Assembly: GCF_005484965.1 (NCBI RefSeq)
Contig: NZ_CP034036.1
Coordinates: 2,914,001 to 2,978,000 of the forward strand
From: Brenneria nigrifluens DSM 30175 = ATCC 13028
Lineage (GTDB): Bacteria; Pseudomonadota; Gammaproteobacteria; Enterobacterales; Enterobacteriaceae
Reading direction: 5' to 3'
DNA length: 64,000 bases
The notes below the pieces were generated by a model. It saw only the letters and a program-made list of their open reading frames with translations. It did not search any database and was not told where the DNA came from. Of this stretch, positions 41,409 through 49,176 are shown one piece after another (the first letter of the stretch is position 1; every line of letters begins with the position of its first letter). Position numbers and translations under genes: made by a program.

Positions 41409-41587
41409 GATTAAGGGAAGCAGACGTTCACTGACGTCTGCTTTCTGCATTTCTATCAGTTGGTTATCCCTTCTTTCAGGTTCACCCTCGTTCACTAAAA
41501 ATCACTCGAAGCCATACCCTTTTGCTGGTAAAAATACTGGTAAAGCTGGTTCGATTTCGTTTTTACCAGCAATCGGAGGGAACCGTC

Positions 41588-41828
41588 ATGTCACTTACTG
41601 ATACTAAAGTAAAAAATGCCAAACCATCAGAAAAGGCGGTGAAGCTCACTGACGGGTTCGGCCTCTACCTGCTGGTACATCCCAACGGCTCAAAATACTG
41701 GCAGTTAGGTTATCGCTTTGAAGGGAAACAGAAGGTGTTTTCCATCGGCGTCTACCCTGCCGTTTCACTGGCTGATGCAAGACAACGCCGGGATGAAGCT
41801 AAAAGCAAGGCAGAGCGTTGGCAGGCAG
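41588..41828 (+). pseudogene. P4-type integrase, N-terminal stub
   Basis: About 80 residues of the N-terminal DUF4102 arm-binding domain remain (SLTDTKVKNAKPSEKAVKLT, then VHPNGSKYWQLGYRFEGKQK and SIGVYPAVSLADARQRRDEA). It starts with GGAGGGAACCGTC before the ATG. The catalytic domain is absent because the frame runs straight into an IS630 transposase tail. The island can therefore not excise by its own integrase. The leader with repeated GCTGGTAAA is usual for these integrases. Confidence 0.85.
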
Positions 41829-42027
41829 GGAATAAGAAGTTCCGGTTACTGTTCCTGCCGACATACTCACCATGGTTGAATCCGATAGAACGGTTGTGGT
41901 TATCGTTACACGAAACAATAACGCGAAACGGTGCATGTGGCAGTTACTGGAACAGGTAAACCGGTTTATGAACGCCGCCACGTCGTTCCGGGGCGGCAGG
42001 TTCGGCGGTCATGTGCCGTCCAGATAA
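41829..42027 (+). mobile_element. IS630-family transposase C-terminal remnant
   Basis: The frame fused to the integrase stub encodes KKFRLLFLPTYSPWLNPIER and LWLSLHETITRN, the conserved DDE/D C-terminal region of IS630 transposases. A frameshift follows; the original frame continues as WQLLEQVNRFMNAATSFRGG to a stop at 42027. Terminal repeats are not visible, so this is a deletion remnant. The fused frame is open to 41959 (123 residues). Confidence 0.8.
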
Positions 42028-42043
42028 CGGCTGGACAAGAACC

Positions 42044-43615
42044 TCACTGCGCGGCGGTGATGCGGTCCATCCACGAAAACAGGGCGTCCAGGTCGTAATC
42101 GCCGCTGTGCGGACGGTCCCACGGCAAGGCGAAATCGATGTCGTAGCCCTTATTGAGGAGTGTCGTGGCCAGGATGGTGGGCACGGCAAGCGAGGTGTCG
42201 CGGTCCTTGGTGCCATGGCGGATGCGCCAGTAGCGCGACGTGGCCGCGTCGGGCGCACCGATGTAGCTCATAGCATTCATCATCTTGATCTGAGCGGCAT
42301 CGGCCAAGCCCGCATCAGCCACGGAGCTGCGCTGTCGGGCGAACGCGGTGAAATGCCGCTTATCGATTGCCTGTGTGCCGAATAGCTGGTTCTCGCCGCT
42401 GCTCAGATCCAGTGCGTCGAACGCCGGGGGCAACTTCATGCGGCCGGCATAACGTACGTACCGGTCGAAATCCAGATCGCTCACCTTGCCGTCCCGCACG
42501 GTGAGCCAGTCCAGCCCCGACAAGTCGCTGCCTTCGTCCAGCGCCGCCTGCGCCGAGGCGATGACCAGCGACTTGATGTAGTCCCTGAAGCTGCCGTTGC
42601 CAGCGTTGTCCAGCCGGAGCGGCTGCCCCTGCGGGCCTTGCAATAGAAGGCTGTTGAGGTAGTCGGGAAACTGCGCTTTCAACGCGCCGGACACGTCAAT
42701 CTGCGCCTCCGTCAACGTGCCTGCGACTTCCTTGCGCTGTACGTTGTAGTCCAGCATCGACATCTCGATCTTTTTGTAGTCGTTGACGCCATTGAACAGC
42801 CATTCATAGGCGCTGTCTGCATGTTCGAGATTGGTGATCGGGCAGTAGGCGGAAACCGCGAAGATATCATCGCGCTCCGGCGCGGCGCCCAGTACCTGCA
42901 GGTAGGACTCATAATCGGCGCTGTTGCCGCTGGCGCCCAGTAGCGCCGACAGCGCGCCGCCCGCGCTGGTTCCGTTGGAGATGATCTTCTCGGCGTTGCC
43001 GGGCATGTGGGCATCGTTGTAGCGCAAATAACGCACCGCCGCCTTGAGATCGACGATGGCCGCTGGCGCCTTGCCGGTATAGAGGCCATCCGCATTGCGC
43101 GTAGTTCGGCCCCTCGCGCCGGGCGAGGCGACCACATAACCCCTGGACAAGGCCACGGCGATCGCGCTGGGCCGGCTGCCGCCGGCTGCGGAACCGCCGC
43201 TGCCCGCGGGGGCGGTTCCGGCGTCGGGTGGATCACCTCGTCCAGCCGGCGTGCCAGGCTTGGCGGGCATGTAGCCGCCCACCTGATTGGGAAAGAAGAT
43301 GGGCGCGGTCTGAGCGGAAAACGCACCAATGAGTCGGCCTTGGAAATACGCTTCCGGCACGTAAATGTTCATGACCTGGTAAGCGGTGTCCACCGGCCTG
43401 GCGACGTAGACGACATTCTCGTAGGCACGCACCGCGATAGTCCTGCCATCAACGTCCAAAGATTGACTCTCGTACCGGTTCGCGTCGAAGTTCAGCCCGG
43501 CAAGGCCCTCCGCCGCAGTCGAGTTTTGTTGTTGCGCCGCCGAAGCGCCGCACGTTGCAACAGTGCAAGCCGCCGACACGGCGGAGGCCAGCAGTAGCGC
43601 CAGTGATCTCTTCAT
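42044..43615 (-). CDS. Subtype B tannase / alpha-beta hydrolase, secreted
   Basis: This 523-residue protein has a signal peptide (MKRSLALLLASAVSAACTVA, cleavage near ASA-AQ). The serine nucleophile motif GTSAGG is at about 215-220, after YLRYNDAHMPGNAEKIISNG, and VASPGARGRTTR upstream helps form the active site. The order matches subtype B tannases, which split galloyl esters of plant tannins. The location would be periplasmic or extracellular. The GC content is clearly higher than in the core genes at 34-40 kb, which suggests transfer. It may let the host use or detoxify plant phenolics. Confidence 0.75.
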   Translation of the reverse strand: MKRSLALLLASAVSAACTVATCGASAAQQQNSTAAEGLAGLNFDANRYESQSLDVDGRTIAVRAYENVVYVARPVDTAYQVMNIYVPEAYFQGRLIGAFSAQTAPIFFPNQVGGYMPAKPGTPAGRGDPPDAGTAPAGSGGSAAGGSRPSAIAVALSRGYVVASPGARGRTTRNADGLYTGKAPAAIVDLKAAVRYLRYNDAHMPGNAEKIISNGTSAGGALSALLGASGNSADYESYLQVLGAAPERDDIFAVSAYCPITNLEHADSAYEWLFNGVNDYKKIEMSMLDYNVQRKEVAGTLTEAQIDVSGALKAQFPDYLNSLLLQGPQGQPLRLDNAGNGSFRDYIKSLVIASAQAALDEGSDLSGLDWLTVRDGKVSDLDFDRYVRYAGRMKLPPAFDALDLSSGENQLFGTQAIDKRHFTAFARQRSSVADAGLADAAQIKMMNAMSYIGAPDAATSRYWRIRHGTKDRDTSLAVPTILATTLLNKGYDIDFALPWDRPHSGDYDLDALFSWMDRITAAQ

Positions 43616-43952
43616 GGACTATTTCCCTCGTTTGGAACATCGCAGCAGCGCGCATGGCTGGCGGCTCTTCTGACTTGAAACTCTGCTCGACCCGGCATCG
43701 CTCCATTCGCTCAGTGATCGGACGGAAGCATCAATTGTAGCTCATTGTTTTTACCCACAGATGAACCGTTCTCAAGATCGAACGCCGTGTTGACACCGTT
43801 GAATATCTTGGATCACAGGCTTACCACTTTCGACGGGCAGAGGGAAGCCGCCGATTCGAACCAGCGGCCATTTTTCAAAGATGCTTCTGCTGCTTATTCA
43901 GCCCGGCCTTGGCGGTAACCTGGCGATCAGGCCAGCCGAGCGGAAGCGAGGT
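43616..43952. other. Intergenic region upstream of tannase
   Basis: No gene or convincing regulatory motif is visible in these 337 bp. The region holds the tannase leader on the right side of its start and the end of the isochorismatase gene at the other side. Confidence 0.4.
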
Positions 43953-44558
43953 TCAGGAAATGCCGGCGCCCAGGGCCGGAAACACGTCGCTGAACAACAG
44001 GTCGATCAGTTGCTGGCCGTCGGGCGTGGACCAGTCCTGCGCGATCTCGGCCATCAACGTGTTGGTGGCGGTGAGCACCACGCCGGCGTCATGCATGCGC
44101 TGGCGGGAGAACTCCTCGGACAGGTCGCTGGGCGAACCCGAAGCATCCATCACCGCCTGCACGGCAAACCCTTCAAGCGCAGCGTCGATGGCCGGGAAAA
44201 TCAGGCAAACGTCGGTGGTCACGCCGGCCATGATCAGGTTCTTGCGCCCGGTGGCGAGCACCGCATCGCGAAACTCGGGATAGGCCCAGGCATTGACCAC
44301 GCCGGGACGTTTGATACGTGCGGCGTGCGCCTCGGGCAGGATCTCGGCGATTTCCGGCATAATCGGCCCCTGGGCACGGTCTTCCTGGCTGGAAGTAATC
44401 ACGGTTGGCAGGTTCAGGATCTTCGCCATTTTGGCCAGCGCGATCGCCTGCTTGCCGGCGAACTGGGAGTCGATGTTTTTGATCAACTGCATCGTGCCGA
44501 CCTGGTGGTCGATCAGCAGCAATGCGGAATTCTCAGCGGTGAATCGTTCTTGAGCCAT
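43953..44558 (-). CDS. Isochorismatase-fold cysteine hydrolase (YcaC-like)
   Basis: This 201-residue protein starts MAQERFTAENSALLLIDHQV, preceded by GAGGA. The family triad is visible: Asp in LLLIDHQ, Lys in ARIKRPG and Cys in GVTTDVCLIF at about residue 115. These enzymes hydrolyse amide or ester bonds in small molecules; members near YcaC have unknown substrates. The gene follows the pirin gene by 26 bp and probably belongs to an operon with pirin and the Old Yellow Enzyme. Confidence 0.85.
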   Translation of the reverse strand: MAQERFTAENSALLLIDHQVGTMQLIKNIDSQFAGKQAIALAKMAKILNLPTVITSSQEDRAQGPIMPEIAEILPEAHAARIKRPGVVNAWAYPEFRDAVLATGRKNLIMAGVTTDVCLIFPAIDAALEGFAVQAVMDASGSPSDLSEEFSRQRMHDAGVVLTATNTLMAEIAQDWSTPDGQQLIDLLFSDVFPALGAGIS

Positions 44559-44584
44559 AAGTAAAAGTCCTCGTTTTGTTTGGT

Positions 44585-45319
44585 TCAAATTAAGAGTAGC
44601 GGAGGTGCGCCGAAAAGCACGACCTTGGCGCTTCCCCGGGGGGCCCTTAACGCGATGTCGCGCGGAGCGTCTTGCGCCGGAAACGCCGGCAGTTTCAGAT
44701 CCTCGTTGCTGAAGCGCCGGTCCTGCACTTCCACGGTGCCGAAGATCGGCATGGCAAACAGTAAATGACCAGCGGGGACAGGCACTGTCATCTCGGCCCC
44801 TTCCTCCAACGAGATGTCAAGCAGCGTCACCTCGGTCGGGGGAGTCAGCGGAGAGCGTTTGCCGCCATAGCTCCCCAGCGGGATACGAATCTTGGCACCC
44901 GACTGTTGAATGACCGGCACATCCTGCGGTTCGAGGATTAACGGAAAAGGTGCGATGTCCCGCTTCGAGGGCGCAAGCGCGACGAAAATCTGCAGCCCAT
45001 GAACTGTCTTGCCGTGCTCGGCCGGGACCTCCTCGTGCGCCACGCCCCTGCCGGCAGTGGTCCAGTGCAGACCGCCCGGCTGGATCAGGTTATGGGTGCC
45101 GATGGAGTCCCGGTTGGTCATTCCCGTTTCAGAATCGAGCAACAGGTAAGACACCGCCGACATACCCGTATGCCGATGAAGGGGAAAGGTCGGCGCGCTC
45201 ATCCAGTAGTGATCAACCCCAAGGAACGGTGAAAACAGCGCGGTCTCGCCCCTAAGTCCATAACCCCGGAAATTACCGCCGTGGTTGGCGCGTTGAAGCT
45301 GGGCGATAACAACGGACAT
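44585..45319 (-). CDS. Pirin family protein
   Basis: This 244-residue bicupin starts MSVVIAQLQRANHGGNFRGY, with TGAGG before the ATG at 45319. The cupin metal ligands appear in FPLHRHTGMSAVSYLL (two His) and RGVAHEEVPAEHG (His and Glu). Bacterial pirins can have quercetin dioxygenase activity or act as redox regulators. With neighbouring tannase and OYE genes, action on plant flavonoids is a reasonable inference. The C-terminal cupin is shorter. Confidence 0.85.
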   Translation of the reverse strand: MSVVIAQLQRANHGGNFRGYGLRGETALFSPFLGVDHYWMSAPTFPLHRHTGMSAVSYLLLDSETGMTNRDSIGTHNLIQPGGLHWTTAGRGVAHEEVPAEHGKTVHGLQIFVALAPSKRDIAPFPLILEPQDVPVIQQSGAKIRIPLGSYGGKRSPLTPPTEVTLLDISLEEGAEMTVPVPAGHLLFAMPIFGTVEVQDRRFSNEDLKLPAFPAQDAPRDIALRAPRGSAKVVLFGAPPLLLI

Positions 45320-45329
45320 AGCGGCAGCC

Positions 45330-46406
45330 TCAGGCGCTCGTGGCGTCATTCAGTGTGGGATAATCGGTATAGCCCTTGGCGCCCGGCGCATAGAACGTAT
45401 CCTTGTCCGGCGCATTGAGCGCGGCTCCCTGGCGGAAACGCTCAGGCAGGTCCGGGTTTGCCAGGAAAGCGCTGCCGAATACGGTGGCATCGGCCTTGTC
45501 TGCGTTGAGGATGGCTTCAGCTTTCGCCTGGTCCAGACCACTGCCGATCAGGTAGGCCCCCTTGAAGCGCGAGCGCAACAGCGCGTGGTAATCGACGCTG
45601 GTCGGACCGAAGAGGGCCACATGCAGGTAGGCCAGATCGAGGCCGCTTAACTGATCGACCAGATAGGTGTAAGTTTCCTGCGGCGTGGCGTCGGAAAGAT
45701 CATTGAAGTTCATTTCAGGCGAAATTTTCAGGCCGACGCGATCGCCGCCCGCCTCATCGACCATGGCCTTGAGAACCTCCAGAACGAAACGGGCGCGCTT
45801 GGCGATGGAACCGCCGTATTCGTCGGTACGCTGGTTGCTGGACGAAGACAAGAACTGCTCGGGCAGGTAGCCCGACGCGCCGTGCAGCTCGACGCCGTCG
45901 AAGCCCGCTTCAAGCGCCCGGCGGGTGGCCAGACGATAGTCCTCAACGATACCGGCGATTTCGTTCACGCTCAGTTCGTGGGGTACAACATAATCCTGTG
46001 CTCCGGTAGCGGTCCAGGATTGGCCGGCCGGCTTGATCGCCGACGGCGCCACGGGCAGCGCGCCGCCCGGCTGCATCGACGGATGAGAGATGCGTCCGCT
46101 ATGCATCAGTTGCATAAAGATTCGCCCGCCCTTGGCGTGCACCGCCTCGGTAACCTGCTTCCAGGCCGCCGCCTGCGCATCGTCGACGATGCCCGGCGTG
46201 CGCACGTAGCCCTTGCCCGTCGCCGACGGGTAGACGCCCTCGCTGATGATCAGGCCGGCGCCGGCACGCTGGGCGTAGTAGGTGGCGACCAGTTCGGTCG
46301 GGACGCCAGTCGCGTCGTCGGCGCGCGAACGGGTCATGGGAGCCATGACCAGGCGATTCGGCAGGGTGTAGCGACCAATACGGACGGATGTAAACAGCTT
46401 GCTCAT
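45330..46406 (-). CDS. Old Yellow Enzyme family alkene reductase (NemA-like)
   Basis: This 358-residue FMN enzyme starts MSKLFTSVRIGRYTLPNRLV behind GAGGAA. It has RSRADDATGVPTELVATYYA, the phosphate/flavin motif QLMHSGRISHP, the active-site region ELHGASGYLPEQFLSS, and the OYE tail QRTDEYGGS. It reduces activated C=C bonds, nitroesters or N-ethylmaleimide using NAD(P)H. The residue three after the catalytic His is Ser where Asn or His is common. It overlaps no gene, and a perfect palindrome lies 70 bp upstream. Confidence 0.92.
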   Translation of the reverse strand: MSKLFTSVRIGRYTLPNRLVMAPMTRSRADDATGVPTELVATYYAQRAGAGLIISEGVYPSATGKGYVRTPGIVDDAQAAAWKQVTEAVHAKGGRIFMQLMHSGRISHPSMQPGGALPVAPSAIKPAGQSWTATGAQDYVVPHELSVNEIAGIVEDYRLATRRALEAGFDGVELHGASGYLPEQFLSSSSNQRTDEYGGSIAKRARFVLEVLKAMVDEAGGDRVGLKISPEMNFNDLSDATPQETYTYLVDQLSGLDLAYLHVALFGPTSVDYHALLRSRFKGAYLIGSGLDQAKAEAILNADKADATVFGSAFLANPDLPERFRQGAALNAPDKDTFYAPGAKGYTDYPTLNDATSA

Positions 46407-46476
46407 AACCATTTCCTCATTTTTTTTCTCGTGAAAGCATCATCCCCCGAGTTTTGTTTGCAATAAATAGGGAAAT

Positions 46477-46495
46477 ATGGATTACATTAATCCAT
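46477..46495. promoter_or_regulatory. Perfect palindrome upstream of the OYE gene
   Basis: ATGGATTA-CAT-TAATCCAT is an 8-3-8 inverted repeat, an operator candidate for a LysR- or TetR-type repressor. The divergent regulator usually found at such a site is missing. Confidence 0.55.
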
Positions 46496-46678
46496 AAATG
46501 GAGCAATCCGATGACGCCTTTACGCTTCCCCACGCTATCTTGACCGCTCGGGCGAGCCCGGCGATCTGCAGCGGCATAAATGTCAGGATGCGTTTCCCGC
46601 AAGGCCCTGGCTGGATATAAGTCCAGCCGAGCGGGCGCTGCCCGCAGTGCTTTCGATGATCCGCCGTGCGGACCTCGC

Positions 46679-47209
46679 TTATCGGTCGACGGCGGCCGCC
46701 GCCGCCTTAGCGACCTGGCTGTCGTTGGCGCCGTGTGCGCCACTGACGCCAACCGCGCCGACAACCTGGCCATCCACGCTAATCGGCACGCCGCCTTCCA
46801 GCGGCGTCACCCCGGGAGTAGACAGGAAACTGGGCCTGCCGCTATTGATGAAATCCTCGAAATCCTTGGATGGCGATTGCAGCAGCGCGGCGGTCCGGGC
46901 CTTGGCCTGAGCCACCGCCGGACTGATGCCGATGGCGCCATCAACCTTTTCCAGCGCCACCAGGTGATCGAAGCGGGGCAACGAATCAAAAAAGCCCCGT
47001 AACGAGGTTTCGTTATGTGCATCGACCTCCTGGATCGTAACCTTGGCGCCAAGCGCGCTCAGCTCGTCCTTGGCCTGTTGCAACCGTTGCGCATCGCGCC
47101 CTCCCAGGATCAAGTGCTGCGCGCCGGCTTCATGCGCCTGTTGCGCAACCCGTCGACCGAAGCCGGAACTGCCGCCGATGATGGCGATGGTCTTGCCTTG
47201 AATACTCAT
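46679..47209 (-). CDS. Chimera: SDR N-terminal half fused to HbpS/GlcG-like domain
   Basis: This 176-residue protein joins two unrelated halves. Residues 1-85 are a short-chain dehydrogenase Rossmann start (GKTIAIIGGSSGFGRRVAQQ, then LILGGRDAQRLQQAKDEL). Residues of about 88-176 are a GlcG/HbpS heme-binding-type domain (VAQAKARTAALLQSPSKDFE, PGVTPLEGGVPISVDGQVVG). The junction lies around FDHLVALEKVDGAIG. The SDR catalytic Tyr-x3-Lys is absent. It looks like an in-frame deletion between two genes. Start MSIQGKT at 47209. It may be a pseudogene pair or a stable new protein. Confidence 0.75.
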   Translation of the reverse strand: MSIQGKTIAIIGGSSGFGRRVAQQAHEAGAQHLILGGRDAQRLQQAKDELSALGAKVTIQEVDAHNETSLRGFFDSLPRFDHLVALEKVDGAIGISPAVAQAKARTAALLQSPSKDFEDFINSGRPSFLSTPGVTPLEGGVPISVDGQVVGAVGVSGAHGANDSQVAKAAAAAVDR

Positions 47210-47362
47210 GATTCGGATCCGCCTCAGTTGGAAGAAAATGGACGGCACGCCCGACGCCGTCATGCAAGAATACCGTAAGCGATATTGCTAACCTAACAGC
47301 TGCCTGGGCCATGCGGTACCATCATTTCTGGTAACATTGCATTGACTAAAAGGAGAGTTAAG

Positions 47363-47547
47363 ATGCCGGTGCTGGATGATATAAAGGGATTCGTATCTAC
47401 AACGACCCAAATAAGTTCAATCGATATCTCATTGATGTTGGAAACTGGTCTGTAAGCGGTGCTAAATTGAGAAATAAAACCGCCATAGTCTCTGGCATTT
47501 CCACTATAGAAGAGCCTAGCCATGCTGAAAACTACAGGTACCGCTGA
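47363..47547 (+). pseudogene. Frameshifted small gene upstream of the exporter
   Basis: An ATG at 47363 with AAGGAGAG begins MPVLDD, then the frame is lost. One frame over, from 47380 to 47547, YKGIRIYNDPNKFNRYLIDV and NWSVSGAKLRNKTAIVSGIS look like true coding sequence. Insertion of one T would restore a 61-residue protein overlapping the exporter start by 26 nt. No family is recognised. It may be a lost biosynthetic gene or a base-calling error. Confidence 0.45.
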
Positions 47548-48433
47548 AAGTGAACAACAAAAGGGATTGATCGGTATAGCCATGATAGTAGCTGCTCTTC
47601 AGATACTACCGTTCTCTGATATCATGGCAAAGTATTTATCCCTCAGCATCCCAATCATTCAAGTAATATGGGGGCGTTTTTTCTTTCATTGCATCATTAC
47701 GGGTATTTATTCCGCCGTTGCATATGGACCCAGGTATCTGGCGCCTAATCTGTCCGCGATGCTCTTGCTACGCAGTACATCACTTTTCGCTGCGGTTGGA
47801 CTCTTCTATGTCACTATCCATTATCTGCCGCTTACCACTTCTCTGACGCTTTGGTTTGTCGAACCTTTCATTTTGACCCTTATGGCGGCCCTGATTCTCA
47901 AGGAGAAGGTTACCGCATATCAGTGGTTAGCGATCTTTATTGGATTTGTGGGGATTGTCATCGCAATCAGGCCAACCATCGTCGAGTGGCATTGGGCCTA
48001 TATCGTTGGACTGCTGGCAGGATTTTTCTATGCCCTCTTCCTGTTCTTTACCCGCTTTATCGACAACAAGATACCCTCAGTCGTGTCAGTCTACCATACG
48101 GGTTTGGTTGGAGGCGTTCTCGCTTCAGTCACCGTGGCGCCGTATTGGGTGGCACCCACGCCGAGTCAATGGCTGCTCCTCGTAGGATGCGGAGCGATCG
48201 CGGCGATCGCGCATCTCCTGATTATCAAATCATTTGAGCTGGCGAATGCCAGCACAATCGCTCCATTCACCTACTCAGAAATCATTATGGGCGCGATACT
48301 GGGATTTATCGTCTTCGCAGACGCACCTGATATATGGCTCTTTATCGGACTGGCGATCGTCGTCGGATCAGGGATTGCTTTAACCAAGATAAAACAATCC
48401 CTCCCCAAGAGCAGTGCGGTCAATGGAGGCTGA
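47522..48433 (+). CDS. EamA/DMT-family exporter
   Basis: This 303-residue membrane protein has ten predicted helices in two EamA repeats (IPIIQVIWGRFFFHCIITGI, then WFVEPFILTLMAALILKEKV; second repeat with NASTIAPFTYSEIIMGAILG). Such drug/metabolite transporters export amino acids and small metabolites. It converges on the biosynthetic operon, with about 115 bp between stops, so it is the likely exporter or self-resistance pump for the product. This link is inference from position. Confidence 0.85.
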   Translation: MLKTTGTAESEQQKGLIGIAMIVAALQILPFSDIMAKYLSLSIPIIQVIWGRFFFHCIITGIYSAVAYGPRYLAPNLSAMLLLRSTSLFAAVGLFYVTIHYLPLTTSLTLWFVEPFILTLMAALILKEKVTAYQWLAIFIGFVGIVIAIRPTIVEWHWAYIVGLLAGFFYALFLFFTRFIDNKIPSVVSVYHTGLVGGVLASVTVAPYWVAPTPSQWLLLVGCGAIAAIAHLLIIKSFELANASTIAPFTYSEIIMGAILGFIVFADAPDIWLFIGLAIVVGSGIALTKIKQSLPKSSAVNGG

Positions 48434-48434
48434 G

Positions 48435-48581
48435 ATGAACCAGATAGCGGTAAGTTGCGAAGAATCTAATGGCGAGGTACGTCGTACTCCTCGCACGTTT
48501 TCACCGCCGGCGAGGCCGCCATTCGGGCAAGCGGCACGCCGCTATCCTGTTATGTTGTCAGAATTGACTTCATTTCATTGA
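48435..48581 (+). CDS. Possible 48-aa peptide after the exporter
   Basis: A 48-codon frame (start MNQIAVSCEESNGEVRRTPR, end LSELTSFH) begins 1 nt after the exporter stop behind GGAGG. The last 32 bp overlap the thioesterase gene in the opposite direction. No family is known. The ribosome site is the only positive sign, so it may not be real. Confidence 0.25.
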   Translation: MNQIAVSCEESNGEVRRTPRTFSPPARPPFGQAARRYPVMLSELTSFH

Positions 48582-49176
48582 GCAGAGTTCTACTCTTTAA
48601 TATGGTTTGATGATCACATCCTTGAATGCATGAAAACTCAGTCGAGTCTCCTACATGTCGGCGAAGCGATTCGGTCAGCGTAGGGTCTCTTCCGTCTTGG
48701 GCCACGAATATCCTGGTCGCTTCCGATTGCGGCATTGGCGGTTGAAGGCGCCCCAAGAGCCATATGTTCTCGACCATGCAGTCAAGATTGGATAACTCGC
48801 AATCAACCAGATCGAAAATATACTGGTAGGCGTCGTCTTGCCGTAGCCGCGCAAGAATTTGGTCGCGGCCGATTTCGCGAAGTCCTTCGAGCGCAGGCGG
48901 GTCAATCAAAAAGATTTGTGGCAGGCTGCCGCCCTGGCGAGCGATTTCGGATGCCACATAGGCGGCAAGATGCGCGCCGAACGAGTAGCCGACCACTTTC
49001 ATGATATGCCGCGCCTGATGACGGCCGACGATACCCGCCGCTAGTTCGTCAAGAGATTGGTAGGGCCAATAGTCATTGTAATCCTCCGCTGAGATCCGGT
49101 CAGACTCCCCGACGTCATTCATCAGCGTCATATAGCAAAAGGGATATCCGACGAAATCCGGCAACAACAGTATCAT
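48550..49176 (-). CDS. Type II thioesterase of the NRPS operon
   Basis: This 208-residue alpha/beta hydrolase has nucleophile motif VVGYSFGAHLAAYV at about residues 61-74 and the late catalytic His in QGCDHQTIL. It is a free-standing thioesterase that could release the finished product from the carrier protein or clear misloaded ones. No integrated TE domain exists on either NRPS, so this is also the only visible releasing enzyme. It starts within the stop of NRPS 1 (ATGA) and is the last gene of the operon. Confidence 0.8.
   Translation of the reverse strand: MILLLPDFVGYPFCYMTLMNDVGESDRISAEDYNDYWPYQSLDELAAGIVGRHQARHIMKVVGYSFGAHLAAYVASEIARQGGSLPQIFLIDPPALEGLREIGRDQILARLRQDDAYQYIFDLVDCELSNLDCMVENIWLLGRLQPPMPQSEATRIFVAQDGRDPTLTESLRRHVGDSTEFSCIQGCDHQTILKSRTLLNEMKSILTT

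Noticed and set aside
42044..43615. Lipoprotein signal in the tannase N terminus
   Set aside because: Cysteines in SAACTVATC lack a proper lipobox (L-x-G/A-C), so a normal signal peptidase I site is more likely.
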